In this document: positions 34,875-43,089 of the stretch, one piece after another
Position numbering within the stretch: position 1 is the stretch's first letter
Layout: every line of letters begins with the position of its first letter
NCBI RefSeq assembly: GCF_047303325.1
Contig: NZ_JBKBEX010000002.1
Span: forward strand, 1-64,000
From: Polaromonas sp047303325
Lineage (GTDB): Bacteria; Pseudomonadota; Gammaproteobacteria; Burkholderiales; Burkholderiaceae_C
Direction of reading: 5' to 3'
DNA length: 64,000 bases
Notes under the pieces: generated by a model
Databases searched by the model: none
What the model was told of the DNA's origin: nothing
What the model saw: the letters and a program-made list of their open reading frames with translations, nothing else
Program-made: the position numbers and the translations under genes

Positions 34875-36095
34875 ATGGATTCCCTGATCACCGCCTCTTC
34901 GCGCGCGCTGGCCGCCGGTGATGCGCTGGGCGCGCTTAAACGGGTGGCGCTGCGCGACGACCCGCCGGCGCTGGCCTTGCGCGGCATTGCCATGGCCCAG
35001 CTCGGTGAGCACCCGCGTGCGCGCGAGCTGCTGCGGCGCGCGGCGCGCGGCTTCGGCGCGCATGAGGCCTTGTCGCGTGCCCGCTGTGTGGTGGCCGAGG
35101 CCGAGGTGGCGCTGGCCATGCGCGACTTCACGGGCTCGCCGCGCGCGCTGGCGGCGGCCTCCGCCACGCTGGACGCCCACGCCGACCATGCCAATGCGCT
35201 GCAGGCCTGGCTGGTCACGGCGCGCCGTTTTTTGCTGCTGGGCCGGCTCGAGGAGGCCAGGGCTGCGCTGGCGCGGCTTGATGCGCGCGGCCTGCGGCCC
35301 TCGCTGAGGGCGGTGGCCGAATTGACCGCGGCCGAGCTGGCGCTGCGCTCGCTGCAGGTCGGTGAGGCGCGCCTGGCACTGGCGCGCGCACAGGCGGCGG
35401 CCGAGCGCGCGCAGGTGCCTGCCTTGCAGGCCGAGGTGGCGGAGGCGCGGGCCGCGCTCGACAGGCCGGCCGCCCGGCGGCTCACACCCGTCGGCGAGCA
35501 GGTGCTGCGCCTGGACGAGGTGTCGGCGCTGCTGGCGTCCGACGCGCTGGTGGTCGATGCCTGCCGGCATGGGGTTGGCGCCGGCGGGCAGTGGCGGCCG
35601 CTGGCGCGCCGGCCCGTGCTGTTTGCCCTGGCCCGCGCGCTGGCCCAGGCCTGGCCCGGTGATGTGGAGCGCGAGGCCTTGATTGCGCAGGTGTTTCGCA
35701 CTAGGCACCCTGACGAGACACACAGGGCGCGCCTGCGGGTCGAGATAGGCCGGTTGCGCGCATTGGTCAAGCCGCTCGCGGCGATTGAAGCGACCGAGAG
35801 GGGTTTTATCCTGAAGCCGCTGGGCGGACGCGACGTGGCCGTGCTGGCGCCGCCGCTGGACGGCGAGCAGGCCTCGCTGCTGGCGCTGCTGTCCGACGGC
35901 GCGGCCTGGTCCACCTCGGCCCTGGCGCTGGCGCTGGGGGCCAGCCAGCGCACGGTGCAGCGCGCCCTGGCCGAGCTGGAAGGCGAGGGGCGGGTGCGCT
36001 CCATAGGCCGGGCGCGGGCCCAGCGCTGGCTGGCGCCGCCGCTGGCCGGATTCACGACGATCTTGTTACTCCCCGCTGCGCTGCCGATTGGATAG
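34875..36095 (+). CDS. TPR-like protein with C-terminal winged helix, probable transcription regulator
   Basis: A 406-aa protein rich in Ala, Arg and Leu. Residues about 1-190 form repeated helical pairs like tetratricopeptide repeats (for example AMAQLGEHPRARELLRRAAR). After about 240 there is a winged-helix-like region with RARLRVEIGRLRALVKPL, resembling the DNA-binding part of SARP/OmpR-type regulators, and a second HTH (ALALGASQRTVQRALAELEG). It likely regulates the following genes (a beta-propeller protein and a DUF899 protein), which lie close downstream on the same strand. The final residues (TTILLLPAALPIG) are hydrophobic and may reflect a stop-codon extension. Confidence 0.7.
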   Translation: MDSLITASSRALAAGDALGALKRVALRDDPPALALRGIAMAQLGEHPRARELLRRAARGFGAHEALSRARCVVAEAEVALAMRDFTGSPRALAAASATLDAHADHANALQAWLVTARRFLLLGRLEEARAALARLDARGLRPSLRAVAELTAAELALRSLQVGEARLALARAQAAAERAQVPALQAEVAEARAALDRPAARRLTPVGEQVLRLDEVSALLASDALVVDACRHGVGAGGQWRPLARRPVLFALARALAQAWPGDVEREALIAQVFRTRHPDETHRARLRVEIGRLRALVKPLAAIEATERGFILKPLGGRDVAVLAPPLDGEQASLLALLSDGAAWSTSALALALGASQRTVQRALAELEGEGRVRSIGRARAQRWLAPPLAGFTTILLLPAALPIG

Positions 36096-36139
36096 AGTTG
36101 TCTCCATGGCGTCGATGAACGGCGCGACAAGGAAGCACG

Positions 36140-36808
36140 ATGACAAGCAAGACCCTCAGCAAGACACCCGAGCCCAAGGCGCGACCCGCCGAGATCGTGC
36201 GCGAATACGGCTTCCCCGGCATCAACGACATCGCCGGCGTGACCCATGACGGCCAGCGCGTCTGGGCCGCCGCGGGCAGCCAGCTGATTGCGTTTGACCC
36301 GACCAGCGGTGAGCAGATACGCACGCTGGACTGCGCGGGCGACGCCGGCACTGCCTTTGACGGCAAGTACCTGTACCAGATCGCAGAGTCGCGCATCGCC
36401 AAGATAGACCCGGCCAGCGGCAAGGTGCTGGCCACCATCCCCGCGCCCGGCGGCGGCGGCGACTCGGGCCTGACCTGGGCCGAAGGCAGCCTGTGGGTGG
36501 GCCAGTACCGCGATCGCAAAATCCACCAGATAGACCCCAAGACGGGTGCCATCCAGCGCACGATTGAATCGAACCGCTTTGTCACCGGCGTGACCTGGGT
36601 GGACGGCGAACTCTGGCACGGCACCTGGGAGGGCGACGATAGCGAGATACGCCGCATAGACCCCCAGAGCGGCGCCGTGATCACGCGGCTTGAAATGCCG
36701 CAGGGCGTGGGCGTCAGCGGGCTGGAGTCCGACGGCGCCGACCTGTTTTACGCGGGCGGCGGCAAGAGCGGCAAGGTCCGCGCCGTGCGGCGGCCCAAGG
36801 CTGCGTAA
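36140..36808 (+). CDS. Beta-propeller protein (glutamine cyclotransferase/Vgb-like)
   Basis: A 222-aa protein of repeated blades such as LIAFDPTSGEQIRTLD, IAKIDPASGKVLATI and IHQIDPKTGAIQRTI, each with an IDPxxG turn. This is the pattern of PQQ-like/NHL/glutamine-cyclotransferase propellers. There is no signal peptide, so it is expected in the cytoplasm. No catalytic residues can be assigned; it may bind a ligand or partner protein. It follows the putative TPR/winged-helix regulator by 44 nt and precedes a DUF899 gene by ~150 nt. The start has AAGGAAG upstream of ATG 36140. Confidence 0.75.
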   Translation: MTSKTLSKTPEPKARPAEIVREYGFPGINDIAGVTHDGQRVWAAAGSQLIAFDPTSGEQIRTLDCAGDAGTAFDGKYLYQIAESRIAKIDPASGKVLATIPAPGGGGDSGLTWAEGSLWVGQYRDRKIHQIDPKTGAIQRTIESNRFVTGVTWVDGELWHGTWEGDDSEIRRIDPQSGAVITRLEMPQGVGVSGLESDGADLFYAGGGKSGKVRAVRRPKAA

Positions 36809-36958
36809 AGCCGTATAGAACGCAGCGCGCAAGGCAGGCAGAGCCCTTGCGCTGAGAGTTTCCCCGGCCTTCAGGCCACAACGAGCGCACCCGGAACCAG
36901 CACGGGTCGGGCAGCGCATTGACCCACGCGAACGGCTCATCGAGCCAAGGAGAGCACC

Positions 36959-37747
36959 ATGAACACACCCAACACACAAACCAGCACCGCGAACCACGCC
37001 ATTGTGCCCAGAGACCAATGGCTGGCCGAGCGCAAAACCCTGCTCGCGCAGGAGAAAGAACTGACGCGCCTGCGCGACCAGGTCGCCCGCGAGCGCCGCG
37101 CGCTGCCCTGGGTCCAGATCGAGAAGAACTATGTCTTCGACACGCCTCAAGGCAAACGCTCGCTGGCCGAGCTGTTTGAAGGCCGGCGCCAGCTGATGGT
37201 GCAGCACTTTATGTTCGGCCCGGGCTGGGAGCAGGGCTGCCCGAGCTGCTCCTACATGGCCGACCACACGGCCGGCATGCAGGTGCACCTGGAACATCGT
37301 GACGTGACGTTTGTGGCCGTCTCGCGCGCGACCCTGCCCGAGATTGAGCGCTTTCGCCGGCGCATGGGCTGGCAGTTCGCCTGGGTGTCGTCCAACGGCA
37401 GCGACTTCAACTACGACTTCCATGTGAGCTTCAGGCCGCAGGACCGCGTCGACGGCACCGTCAACTACAACTACGGCATGGTGGAGTTTCCGGCCGAAGA
37501 GGCGCCCGGCATCAGCCTGTTTTACAAGGACGGCGAGGGCCGGGTCTTTCACACCTATTCGACCTACGGCCGCGGCGTGGAAGTAATGATGGGCACCTAC
37601 AACATGCTGGACCTCACGCCCAAGGGCCGTGATGAGACCGACGGCTTCTACAAGATGGACTGGGTGCGCCACCATGACCGCTACGAATCGCAGGCTGTGT
37701 TCACGCCCGCGCCCGAAGTCGATGCGTGCTGCAGCACGAAAGCCTGA
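36959..37747 (+). CDS. DUF899 family thioredoxin-like protein
   Basis: A 262-aa protein matching the DUF899 pattern: basic N-terminal helix (WLAERKTLLAQEKELTRLRD), a thioredoxin-like fold with HFMFGPGWEQGCPSCSYMAD (a CPSC-type Cys pair), VSRATL, and the C-terminal GVEVMMGTYNMLDLTPKGRDE. The Cys pair suggests redox activity, but the family's role is not established. A strong purine-rich ribosome binding site (AAGGAGAG) precedes ATG 36959. The terminal Cys pair (DACCSTKA) is additional. It probably belongs with the preceding propeller gene. Confidence 0.88.
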   Translation: MNTPNTQTSTANHAIVPRDQWLAERKTLLAQEKELTRLRDQVARERRALPWVQIEKNYVFDTPQGKRSLAELFEGRRQLMVQHFMFGPGWEQGCPSCSYMADHTAGMQVHLEHRDVTFVAVSRATLPEIERFRRRMGWQFAWVSSNGSDFNYDFHVSFRPQDRVDGTVNYNYGMVEFPAEEAPGISLFYKDGEGRVFHTYSTYGRGVEVMMGTYNMLDLTPKGRDETDGFYKMDWVRHHDRYESQAVFTPAPEVDACCSTKA

Positions 37748-37768
37748 GCGGACGGGAGTAACGCGACC

Positions 37769-38677
37769 ATGGCAAGCCTTTGGCTCTGGCTGGCGGTGGC
37801 GGGCGTAGGCGCCCTGCATGGGCTGAACCCCGCCAACGGCTGGGCTTGCGCCGCCGCCTGGGGCTTGCGCTCAGGCAACCGTGCGCAGGCCTTGCGCGCG
37901 CTGTTGCCTGTCGCTGTGGGGCATGTCGCCTCGATTGCGTTGGTGGCGGGCGCCGTGGTGTGGGGCGTGGCCATGGACCGCTTCGCGCTGCAAGTCTTCG
38001 CGGGCGGCCTGCTGGCCGGCTGCGCCGTGCTTCACCTGTGGGGCCGCGCGCCCAGGGCGGCACGCGCGCCCGCGGGCCATGTCGGCCTGGCGCTGTGGTC
38101 TTTCATGATGGCCGGCGCGCAGGGCGCGGGCCTGATGCTGGTGCCTGCGCTGGTTCCGCTGTGCGCGGGGGAGGCATCGCTGGCCGGGATGGACGGCTTG
38201 GGCCCGCTGGCACTGGCGTTCGCGGCCTTGGTGGTTCATACCTCGGCCATGCTGGTTGTGACCGGCCTGGTGGCCAGCGGGGTGTGTCGGGGCGTGGAGG
38301 CCGGCGTCCCTTGGCTGGGCCGCCTCAGGGATTTAGCCGAGCAGGCGAAACAGGCCGTAAAGCGACAGCAGGGCCGTCAACACCAGCATGCCGGTCTTGA
38401 CGCCGCGGCCACCGACCAAAGTTCCGATCACGCTGCAGGCCAGGATGGCGCCGAGGATGTAAGTTGTTTTCATGGGCTTGATGGTAATGCTTTGCCGGGT
38501 TCTATTGATGTGTCCGTAACTTATGACACCCCGCCGTTCGGGCTGAGCTTGTCGAAGCCCTTCGACAAGCTCAGGGCGAACGGTAGTCATGTGTCTGTCC
38601 TGATTTATGAAAATCTCAATAAGCCCGCGAAAGCCGCCGCGCAGGCTGCGAGCCACCGCGCGGCAGGCTGGCGCTGA
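37769..38677 (+). CDS. Multi-pass inner-membrane protein, C-terminus running into REP element
   Basis: A 302-aa frame. Residues about 1-185 form six hydrophobic helices, beginning ALHGLNPANGWACAAAWGL, like an uncharacterised membrane family with an HxLNP motif that resembles NicO/UreH-like transporters. From about residue 190 the character changes to Gln/Lys/His-rich and then GLSLSKPFDKLRANG, which is the translated REP palindrome, followed by sequence antisense to the BrkB gene. The genuine gene probably ended near residue 190-200, and the rest is read-through after loss of a stop or a frameshift. It overlaps a small opposite-strand ORF at 38333-38473. Confidence 0.6.
   Translation: MASLWLWLAVAGVGALHGLNPANGWACAAAWGLRSGNRAQALRALLPVAVGHVASIALVAGAVVWGVAMDRFALQVFAGGLLAGCAVLHLWGRAPRAARAPAGHVGLALWSFMMAGAQGAGLMLVPALVPLCAGEASLAGMDGLGPLALAFAALVVHTSAMLVVTGLVASGVCRGVEAGVPWLGRLRDLAEQAKQAVKRQQGRQHQHAGLDAAATDQSSDHAAGQDGAEDVSCFHGLDGNALPGSIDVSVTYDTPPFGLSLSKPFDKLRANGSHVSVLIYENLNKPAKAAAQAASHRAAGWR
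38333..38473 (-). CDS. Small hydrophobic membrane protein (46 aa)
   Basis: The frame MKTTYILGAILACSV... encodes two hydrophobic segments separated by GGRGVKTG, ending LYGLFRLLG. This is the composition of a real small membrane protein rather than a shadow, and hydrophobicity is better than in the overlapping plus-strand frame. The ribosome binding site is weak. It overlaps the extended C-terminus of the membrane-protein ORF on the other strand, which favours an earlier end for that gene. Function unknown. Confidence 0.45.
   Translation of the reverse strand: MKTTYILGAILACSVIGTLVGGRGVKTGMLVLTALLSLYGLFRLLG
38534..38583. repeat. REP palindrome
   Basis: Arms of 23 nt (CCGTTCGGGCTGAGCTTG... and its near-reverse-complement) match at 21 of 23 positions around a GCCC loop. 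The sequence type GCTTGTCGAA/TTCGACAAGC is a common dispersed REP element in betaproteobacteria. It could stabilise or end transcripts, and it lies between the convergent membrane-protein gene and the BrkB gene. Confidence 0.85.
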
Positions 38678-39476
38678 ACAGCGCCGCGGCCAGCGTGACC
38701 AGCCACGAGTAGTACACCCACAGCAAGAAGGCCAGCAGCGGCGCGAAGGCGCCGTAAATCGTGCGGTAGGTCGGCACATTGGCCAGGTAGATCGCGAAGC
38801 CCTGCTTGCCGAGCTCAAACGCGATGCCGGCCAGCATGCCCCCCGCGATCGCATCGCGCCAGCGCACCACGGTGTGCGGCACAAAACGGAACAAACAGGC
38901 AAAGCCCGCGGCGCTCAGCACCATGGGCCCGATGTTCAGCGCATGCGGCAGCCAGCCGGGCCGCGCCACCGGCAGCCCGCTGGAGGCCGTCGCCAGATAA
39001 GACGCGGCCCACAGGCTGGCGCCTATGAGCACCGGGCCGGTCAGCAGCATGCCGAGGTACAGGCCCAGCCGGCGCAGCAGCGGGCGCGGTTTTTTGACCT
39101 GCCATATGCGGTTCAGCGTCGTCTCCACACTCATGAGCAGTGCCAGCGCCGATACCAGCAGCAGCGCAAAACCCACCTGCGTCAGCCCGCCGGTATTGCC
39201 CGCGAACTGCGCCAGGTGCTTGAGCACCGTACGCGCGATGCCGTCCGGCAGCAAGCCGCGCAGCAAGTGCTCACGTATCGCATCCCCGGCCGCATGCAGG
39301 GCCGGTATGCGCGCGAACAGCGCAAAACTCAGCGCCAGCAGCGGCACCATGGACATCACCATGGTGAAGGTCAGCCCGCCCGCCGCCTGGGGCAAGCGCT
39401 CCTCCCGGCCACGCCGCAGCAGCCGGCTGATCAGGCCGCCCTGGTTTCTGCTGCTGCTTGTGCTCGTCGTTGCCAT
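38616..39476 (-). CDS. YihY/BrkB family integral membrane protein
   Basis: A 286-aa inner-membrane protein with about six transmembrane helices. Family features are AAGGLTFTMVMSMVPLLALSFALF near the N-terminus, the ETTLNRIWQVKKPRPLLRRL segment, and VPTYRTIYGAFAPLLAFLLWVYYSWLV near the end. The family was once labelled ribonuclease BN in error; its transport or envelope role is not settled. It stands alone, facing away from the SGNH hydrolase gene. The frame continues to 39645, but ATG 39476 agrees with family length. Confidence 0.88.
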   Translation of the reverse strand: MATTSTSSSRNQGGLISRLLRRGREERLPQAAGGLTFTMVMSMVPLLALSFALFARIPALHAAGDAIREHLLRGLLPDGIARTVLKHLAQFAGNTGGLTQVGFALLLVSALALLMSVETTLNRIWQVKKPRPLLRRLGLYLGMLLTGPVLIGASLWAASYLATASSGLPVARPGWLPHALNIGPMVLSAAGFACLFRFVPHTVVRWRDAIAGGMLAGIAFELGKQGFAIYLANVPTYRTIYGAFAPLLAFLLWVYYSWLVTLAAALFSASLPRGGSQPARRLSRAY

Positions 39477-39604
39477 GCGGGGAATATAGCGGGGGCTGTG
39501 GGGGTTTCCGTCGGTACGCCGGGAAATACCGGGGTTTGCGCGTGTAAACGCGGCGTCTGCGCGACAAAGCTGGGTTGGGTGTGGTGCTGGACAAAAATGT
39601 GGCC

Positions 39605-39625
39605 CCCGTACACACGGGATTTTTT
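39605..39625 (+). terminator. Short rho-independent-like hairpin
   Basis: CCCGT/ACGGG with an ACAC loop followed by ATTTTTTG. The stem is only 5 bp, so strength is doubtful. It lies in the 200-bp spacer between the start of the BrkB gene and the SGNH gene; no plus-strand gene ends there, so it could be a leftover or an attenuator-like element. Confidence 0.3.
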
Positions 39626-39715
39626 GTTTGGCAGCTATAGTGCAAATCTCACTCCACCGGACAGGCGCACGCAGGCCAGGCCATGCCGGCTATCTCAAAC
39701 CTCAGGCAACATGCA

Positions 39716-40351
39716 ATGAACCATCTGGTCCTGCTCGGCGACTCCATTCTCGATAACGGTGCTTACACCGCCGGCGGCCCGGCTGTCATCACGCATGTCC
39801 AGCGACAGCTTCCTGAGGGCTGGTGTGCTTCCTTGAGTGCGGTGGATGGTTCGACTACCGACGATATCCATTCCCAACTGAAGGCGCTTGCACCGGACGC
39901 CACGCACCTTTTGCTCAGCGTTGGGGGCAACAATGCCTTGCTTCGCGCCGATGTCCTGGAAACGCCCGTTTCGTCGAGCGGTGAGGCGCTGCTCCTGCTG
40001 TCCGAAGTCGTTCGCGAGTTTGAGCTGACGTATCGACAGGCTGTGACTGCCTGCCTTGGCTTCCATCTTCCGCTCGTCGTTTGCACCGTCTACCACGGCA
40101 ATTTTCCGGACGCGAACTACCAGCAACGGGTCGCAGTGGCGTTAACAGTGTTCAATGACGTGATCATTAGGGTTGCCATAGAAAATCGTCTCAAAGTCAT
40201 AGATCTCCGGCTCGTTTGCACGTCTGCGGACGACTACGCGAACCCCATTGAACCATCTGCCTCCGGCGGGGAAAAGATTGCGCAGGCGATTGTCCGCGCC
40301 GTCATGGAGCCAGCCCATTCCCTGCGTGGAGCTTATGTGCTTGCTGGCTGA
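39716..40351 (+). CDS. SGNH/GDSL-type hydrolase
   Basis: A 211-aa protein (222 aa if ATG 39683 is used). Block I is LLGDSILDN with the catalytic Ser; block III is SVGGNNALL; a C-terminal block around DYANPIEPSASGG carries the region where the catalytic Asp/His normally lie, though the usual DxxH is replaced (DYANPIEPS), so the triad may be altered. The family contains lipases, esterases and acyl hydrolases. No signal peptide, so it is cytoplasmic. It starts a row of small genes of the same strand (40412-43509). The later ATG puts the GDS block at the usual distance from the start. Confidence 0.8.
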   Translation: MNHLVLLGDSILDNGAYTAGGPAVITHVQRQLPEGWCASLSAVDGSTTDDIHSQLKALAPDATHLLLSVGGNNALLRADVLETPVSSSGEALLLLSEVVREFELTYRQAVTACLGFHLPLVVCTVYHGNFPDANYQQRVAVALTVFNDVIIRVAIENRLKVIDLRLVCTSADDYANPIEPSASGGEKIAQAIVRAVMEPAHSLRGAYVLAG

Positions 40352-40411
40352 CCATTTCTTTAAACGAGCCTGGCCATCGCGTTTGCTTAAGCCAAAGTAC
40401 AAAGGAGATCA

Positions 40412-40690
40412 ATGAATAGCGCCGATGCGGAAGCTCTCAGCCTCCTGATGTTGCAACTGAACGCCAGAATGAATGACAGCGTGCGGTTCATGAAAGAGAA
40501 GGGCACGCCCGAGGAGTTCACCGCGTACCGCTTGCAGGCCGCCGAAGTCATGGGCGCACTGCATGGGATCGCCGAAACCCTGTATGCCCAGCACCCGCAT
40601 TTGAAGCCCAGCGAACTGGGCGGCACTTATTCGGTGGATCCCGCTGTTTTCAAGGACAGCTTCTATGTGCGGAGGCAGCATGACGTATAA
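40412..40690 (+). CDS. Hypothetical 92-aa helical protein
   Basis: A good AAAGGAG lies 6 nt before ATG 40412. The product is small, soluble and helical (LSLLMLQLNARMNDSVRFMKEK, then LQAAEVMGALHGIAETLYAQHP) and carries a GGTYSVDP turn near the end. It has no recognised domain. It follows the SGNH hydrolase by 60 nt and precedes a possible DUF5076 gene, and the row may be co-transcribed. Confidence 0.6.
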   Translation: MNSADAEALSLLMLQLNARMNDSVRFMKEKGTPEEFTAYRLQAAEVMGALHGIAETLYAQHPHLKPSELGGTYSVDPAVFKDSFYVRRQHDV

Positions 40691-40723
40691 GACATCACTC
40701 CTACGGCGTGAGCCCTCAAAATT

Positions 40724-41035
40724 ATGCGTGTACTAGTTATCCCCCCAGCTGCGCAGCGCGATGAAGAATCGATCCAGATGCTCAGCGCCTGGATCGCAGA
40801 GAATGGCCTGCATTGCACGCTGAACGTTGGCATGTGGCGCGAGACAGGGATCGACGAACCCGCCGCCTGGGGAAAACTTCTTGCTGATGTCGCCCGCCAT
40901 ATTGGAGCTGCACTGAAGGAGCAAACAGGAGCCAATGCTGTGGCTGTTGTTGATTCAATCGTTCGCTCCTTTCTGGATGAACTGGGCGAGCCAACAACGG
41001 ATGCGCAAGGGGGTTTTCATGCCGGCGCGAATTGA
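40724..41035 (+). CDS. Hypothetical protein resembling DUF5076
   Basis: A 103-aa soluble protein. The segment EENGLHCTLNVGMW ... AAWGKLLADVARHIGAAL resembles the pattern of DUF5076 domains, in which a WG(I/K)LLADVARH motif is the most conserved part. Function of that family is unknown. It lies 33 nt after the 92-aa gene. Confidence in the family match is moderate as it rests on the motif alone. Confidence 0.55.
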   Translation: MRVLVIPPAAQRDEESIQMLSAWIAENGLHCTLNVGMWRETGIDEPAAWGKLLADVARHIGAALKEQTGANAVAVVDSIVRSFLDELGEPTTDAQGGFHAGAN

Positions 41036-41163
41036 AAGCATCACTCCAATGCTCCTCTATATGAATGCCAGCTGCTCAATCAATGCAAATGTCAATGGAC
41101 GTTCTGCGGTGATGTCTGGCCTGCATAGCTTTGGGCCCAGGTATTTCCAGCGATAGGCCCAAA

Positions 41164-41406
41164 ATGGACAAAGAACGCGCCAACCAGGATATCGCGAACG
41201 CACGCCGGGAACTTCTCGCGATGGAGAACATGCTGCGTGCCATGCGTGGCGAAGCTCCCTTGCAGTCCCTTCCGGCGCAGATGCGTTGCGGTTTCTGCGC
41301 CAGAAGTGAGGCCGAGGCGGGGATGCTGGTCGAAGGCATCGGCGTTTATATCTGTGAGGCGTGTGCCTATGCGGCCTTTCGCAAGCTCCAGGGAAGAGGA
41401 GACTGA
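41164..41406 (+). CDS. Stand-alone ClpX-type zinc finger protein
   Basis: An 80-aa protein. An N-terminal helix (MDKERANQDIANARRELLAMENML) is followed by CGFCARSEAEAGMLVEG and YICEACAYAA, a C4 zinc finger (CxxC, about 19 residues, CxxC) like the N-terminal domain of ClpX. It has no AAA+ domain. Such free zinc-binding domains dimerise and bind substrates or adaptors in ClpX; a lone copy could act as an adaptor or competitor for ClpX, which is inference. AGG sits 7 nt before ATG 41164; an open extension to 41131 starts at an unlikely TTG. Confidence 0.7.
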   Translation: MDKERANQDIANARRELLAMENMLRAMRGEAPLQSLPAQMRCGFCARSEAEAGMLVEGIGVYICEACAYAAFRKLQGRGD

Positions 41407-41441
41407 GCGCTGCCGCCTGCGTCAAACCTTAAACTCAGAAT

Positions 41442-42110
41442 ATGCCGCTTTACGTTAATGCCCGATCCTATGTAGAGGCCGTGTACGCGCGATACCGATC
41501 CCTGCAGGGTTATGGTGATACCGGAATTTCCAGGTCGCTCGGGCGCCGATTTCCGCGAATCTGCCGTTTTGAAACGCAGTTCCAGCGCCCGAATCTTTTT
41601 CGTTTTGCCTTTGAAAGTCCGCACCCCAGTCCGCGGCGAAAGCACCTGGTCTCCAGGTGCGTCGTAGGGAGCGACGGAGCCGCACCTTACTTTTTCTCAA
41701 AGTACTACTCAGGTGAGCCGGAGCTTGACCATCCCGAGTCCTTCGAATTGGCAATCGCAGGCGCCACCGGAATTTCCAGCGGTACGGCTCACACGATTGG
41801 GGCCCTGCTGTTTGAAGAGGTTGGTGGGTTCACGCTTATGGATCTCAAGCGCATTCGCTTTCGCCAGAGCCGTGTTATGCAGGGCGTTCAATGTGTGTGC
41901 GTGTCTGGCTTGCATCCTCGGGGAGGAAGGGTGACTGCCTGGTTCGGCGCCGAGGACATGCTTCTTCGGCGACTCTATAGCAGTAGATTCAACGCCGAGG
42001 AGTTGCGGTTCAACCCTGTCGCAACAAGCAGTGCTTCTCGGGAGGCCTTTCTTGCTCCGGTGAACGGCGCCCCACTTGTCGCCCCACTTCAAGCGCGCGC
42101 CCATTCGTAA
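41442..42110 (+). CDS. Hypothetical protein with LolA/DUF2092-like pattern
   Basis: A 222-aa protein. The stretch YRSLQGYGDTG, FETQFQRPNLFRFAFES and VVGSDGAAPYFF recalls DUF2092/LolA-like domains (a half beta-barrel that binds lipid or hydrophobic ligands), but without a signal peptide, so either the start is misplaced or the protein is cytoplasmic. Later residues (ISSGTAHTIGALLFEEVGG) fit the same family. It lies 36 nt downstream of the zinc-finger gene. The assignment is tentative. Confidence 0.5.
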   Translation: MPLYVNARSYVEAVYARYRSLQGYGDTGISRSLGRRFPRICRFETQFQRPNLFRFAFESPHPSPRRKHLVSRCVVGSDGAAPYFFSKYYSGEPELDHPESFELAIAGATGISSGTAHTIGALLFEEVGGFTLMDLKRIRFRQSRVMQGVQCVCVSGLHPRGGRVTAWFGAEDMLLRRLYSSRFNAEELRFNPVATSSASREAFLAPVNGAPLVAPLQARAHS

Positions 42111-42143
42111 GTGGGCTCAAATACGTGAGTCAGACAGGAATCC

Positions 42144-42469
42144 ATGGAAACGCGAGATAGCGATAAAGATACACAAGCGTCACAGGCTGCGCCCATAGCT
42201 ACTCGCAGGCTTTACTGGTTGGCGGGGGCCTTTTCTCGCAATCGCCCTGGTCGCTTTTGCCGTTCTTGGCCGCGGGGGCCCCGGGCTTCTTGTTTCTGTC
42301 GCTCGTAGGTGCTTGTTTATTCATGTTTCAGATGCCGCTTGTCCAGGCTGTTCTGCTCAATACTGAAAGATGCAAGGATCGCCATGGTGCGGTTTGCGCT
42401 GCGGCGCTGCTGCTGACCTTGATGACGCTCTGTTTTCCGATCTTTTTGGGCCTGTTTAACTTCTACTAA
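42144..42469 (+). pseudogene. Small three-helix membrane protein gene with two homopolymer frameshifts
   Basis: ATG 42144 (AGGA upstream) starts a hydrophilic N-terminus (METRDSDKDTQASQA) and the beginning of a helix (RRLYWLAGAF). Removing one T from the TTTT at about 42232 continues that helix as LAIALVAFAVLGRG, and removing one G from the following GGGGG run (about 42272-42276) leads into APGFLFLSLVGACLFMF and a third helix ALLLTLMTLCFPIFLGL, stopping at 42469. Three good helices in three frames strongly suggest either a decayed gene or sequencing errors in homopolymers. Confidence 0.55.
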
Positions 42470-42495
42470 AACGGCGAAGCCGTGCAAGGAAATAC

Positions 42496-42960
42496 TTGGC
42501 ATCAAAATCAGAAAAACTCCTGGCCGTTTATGCGCGCTTCGCCCAGGCCATTTCCGCCATCCCGGATGAAAAGGCCTGGGAACTCGCGCTGGTCGCCACC
42601 GGGGTTCCAACCTTTGTTGCCGAGGCCCGTCCACAGGGTGCCAAGCCCACAAGTTCGCAGGTCGTCTCCGGCCTGGAGCAGGGATTGAGGGACATGCTCG
42701 ACCTGATTGGCGAGGTGGATAGCCAGTGGCGTGGGGCTGTTTCAAAGGCGCTGCACGATGCGGTGGCGGCGGAGTATCCCGAATTTCTGCTGCTTGAAGC
42801 TGCGCGTCTCGGGAAGGTTGTGGCTCGGGGAAAAATCAGGACCGAGGCCGAGTTCCATCTCGTGAGGCACAGGATAGATGTTCTGGAGAGCGAGCCTGAG
42901 TTGCCTGAGGCTTTAGGGAAGCTCTATGCCTTGGTCGGGACATATGAAGTCCGTGACTAG
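42496..42960 (+). CDS. Hypothetical 154-aa helical protein
   Basis: It starts at a TTG preceded by AAGGA (6 nt). The protein is soluble, acidic and probably mostly helical (KLLAVYARFAQAISAIPDEKAWELAL, SGLEQGLRDMLDLIGEV). No domain is recognised. It follows the frameshifted membrane-protein gene by 26 nt and precedes another uncharacterised gene. Its codon use resembles the host's. Confidence 0.55.
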   Translation: MASKSEKLLAVYARFAQAISAIPDEKAWELALVATGVPTFVAEARPQGAKPTSSQVVSGLEQGLRDMLDLIGEVDSQWRGAVSKALHDAVAAEYPEFLLLEAARLGKVVARGKIRTEAEFHLVRHRIDVLESEPELPEALGKLYALVGTYEVRD

Positions 42961-43089
42961 CTATTGGGATTTTCTGGTTGGCCCTTGGCAGGGAAGGGGG
43001 CAAGAACAGGAACGGCGAAATCCTATCTGGTAGCCTGTATTCCGTTCCGCCGTTTTGCGGGATGTGTTTCAACGTCAACCCCCAAATTT

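Noticed and set aside
36840..36960. Possible TPP riboswitch (GCTGAGA motif) upstream of the DUF899 gene
   Set aside because: Only the short CTGAGA match is present; the second conserved block (CTGGATAATGCCAGCG-like) and paired helices are missing, and the gene is not a thiamine gene.
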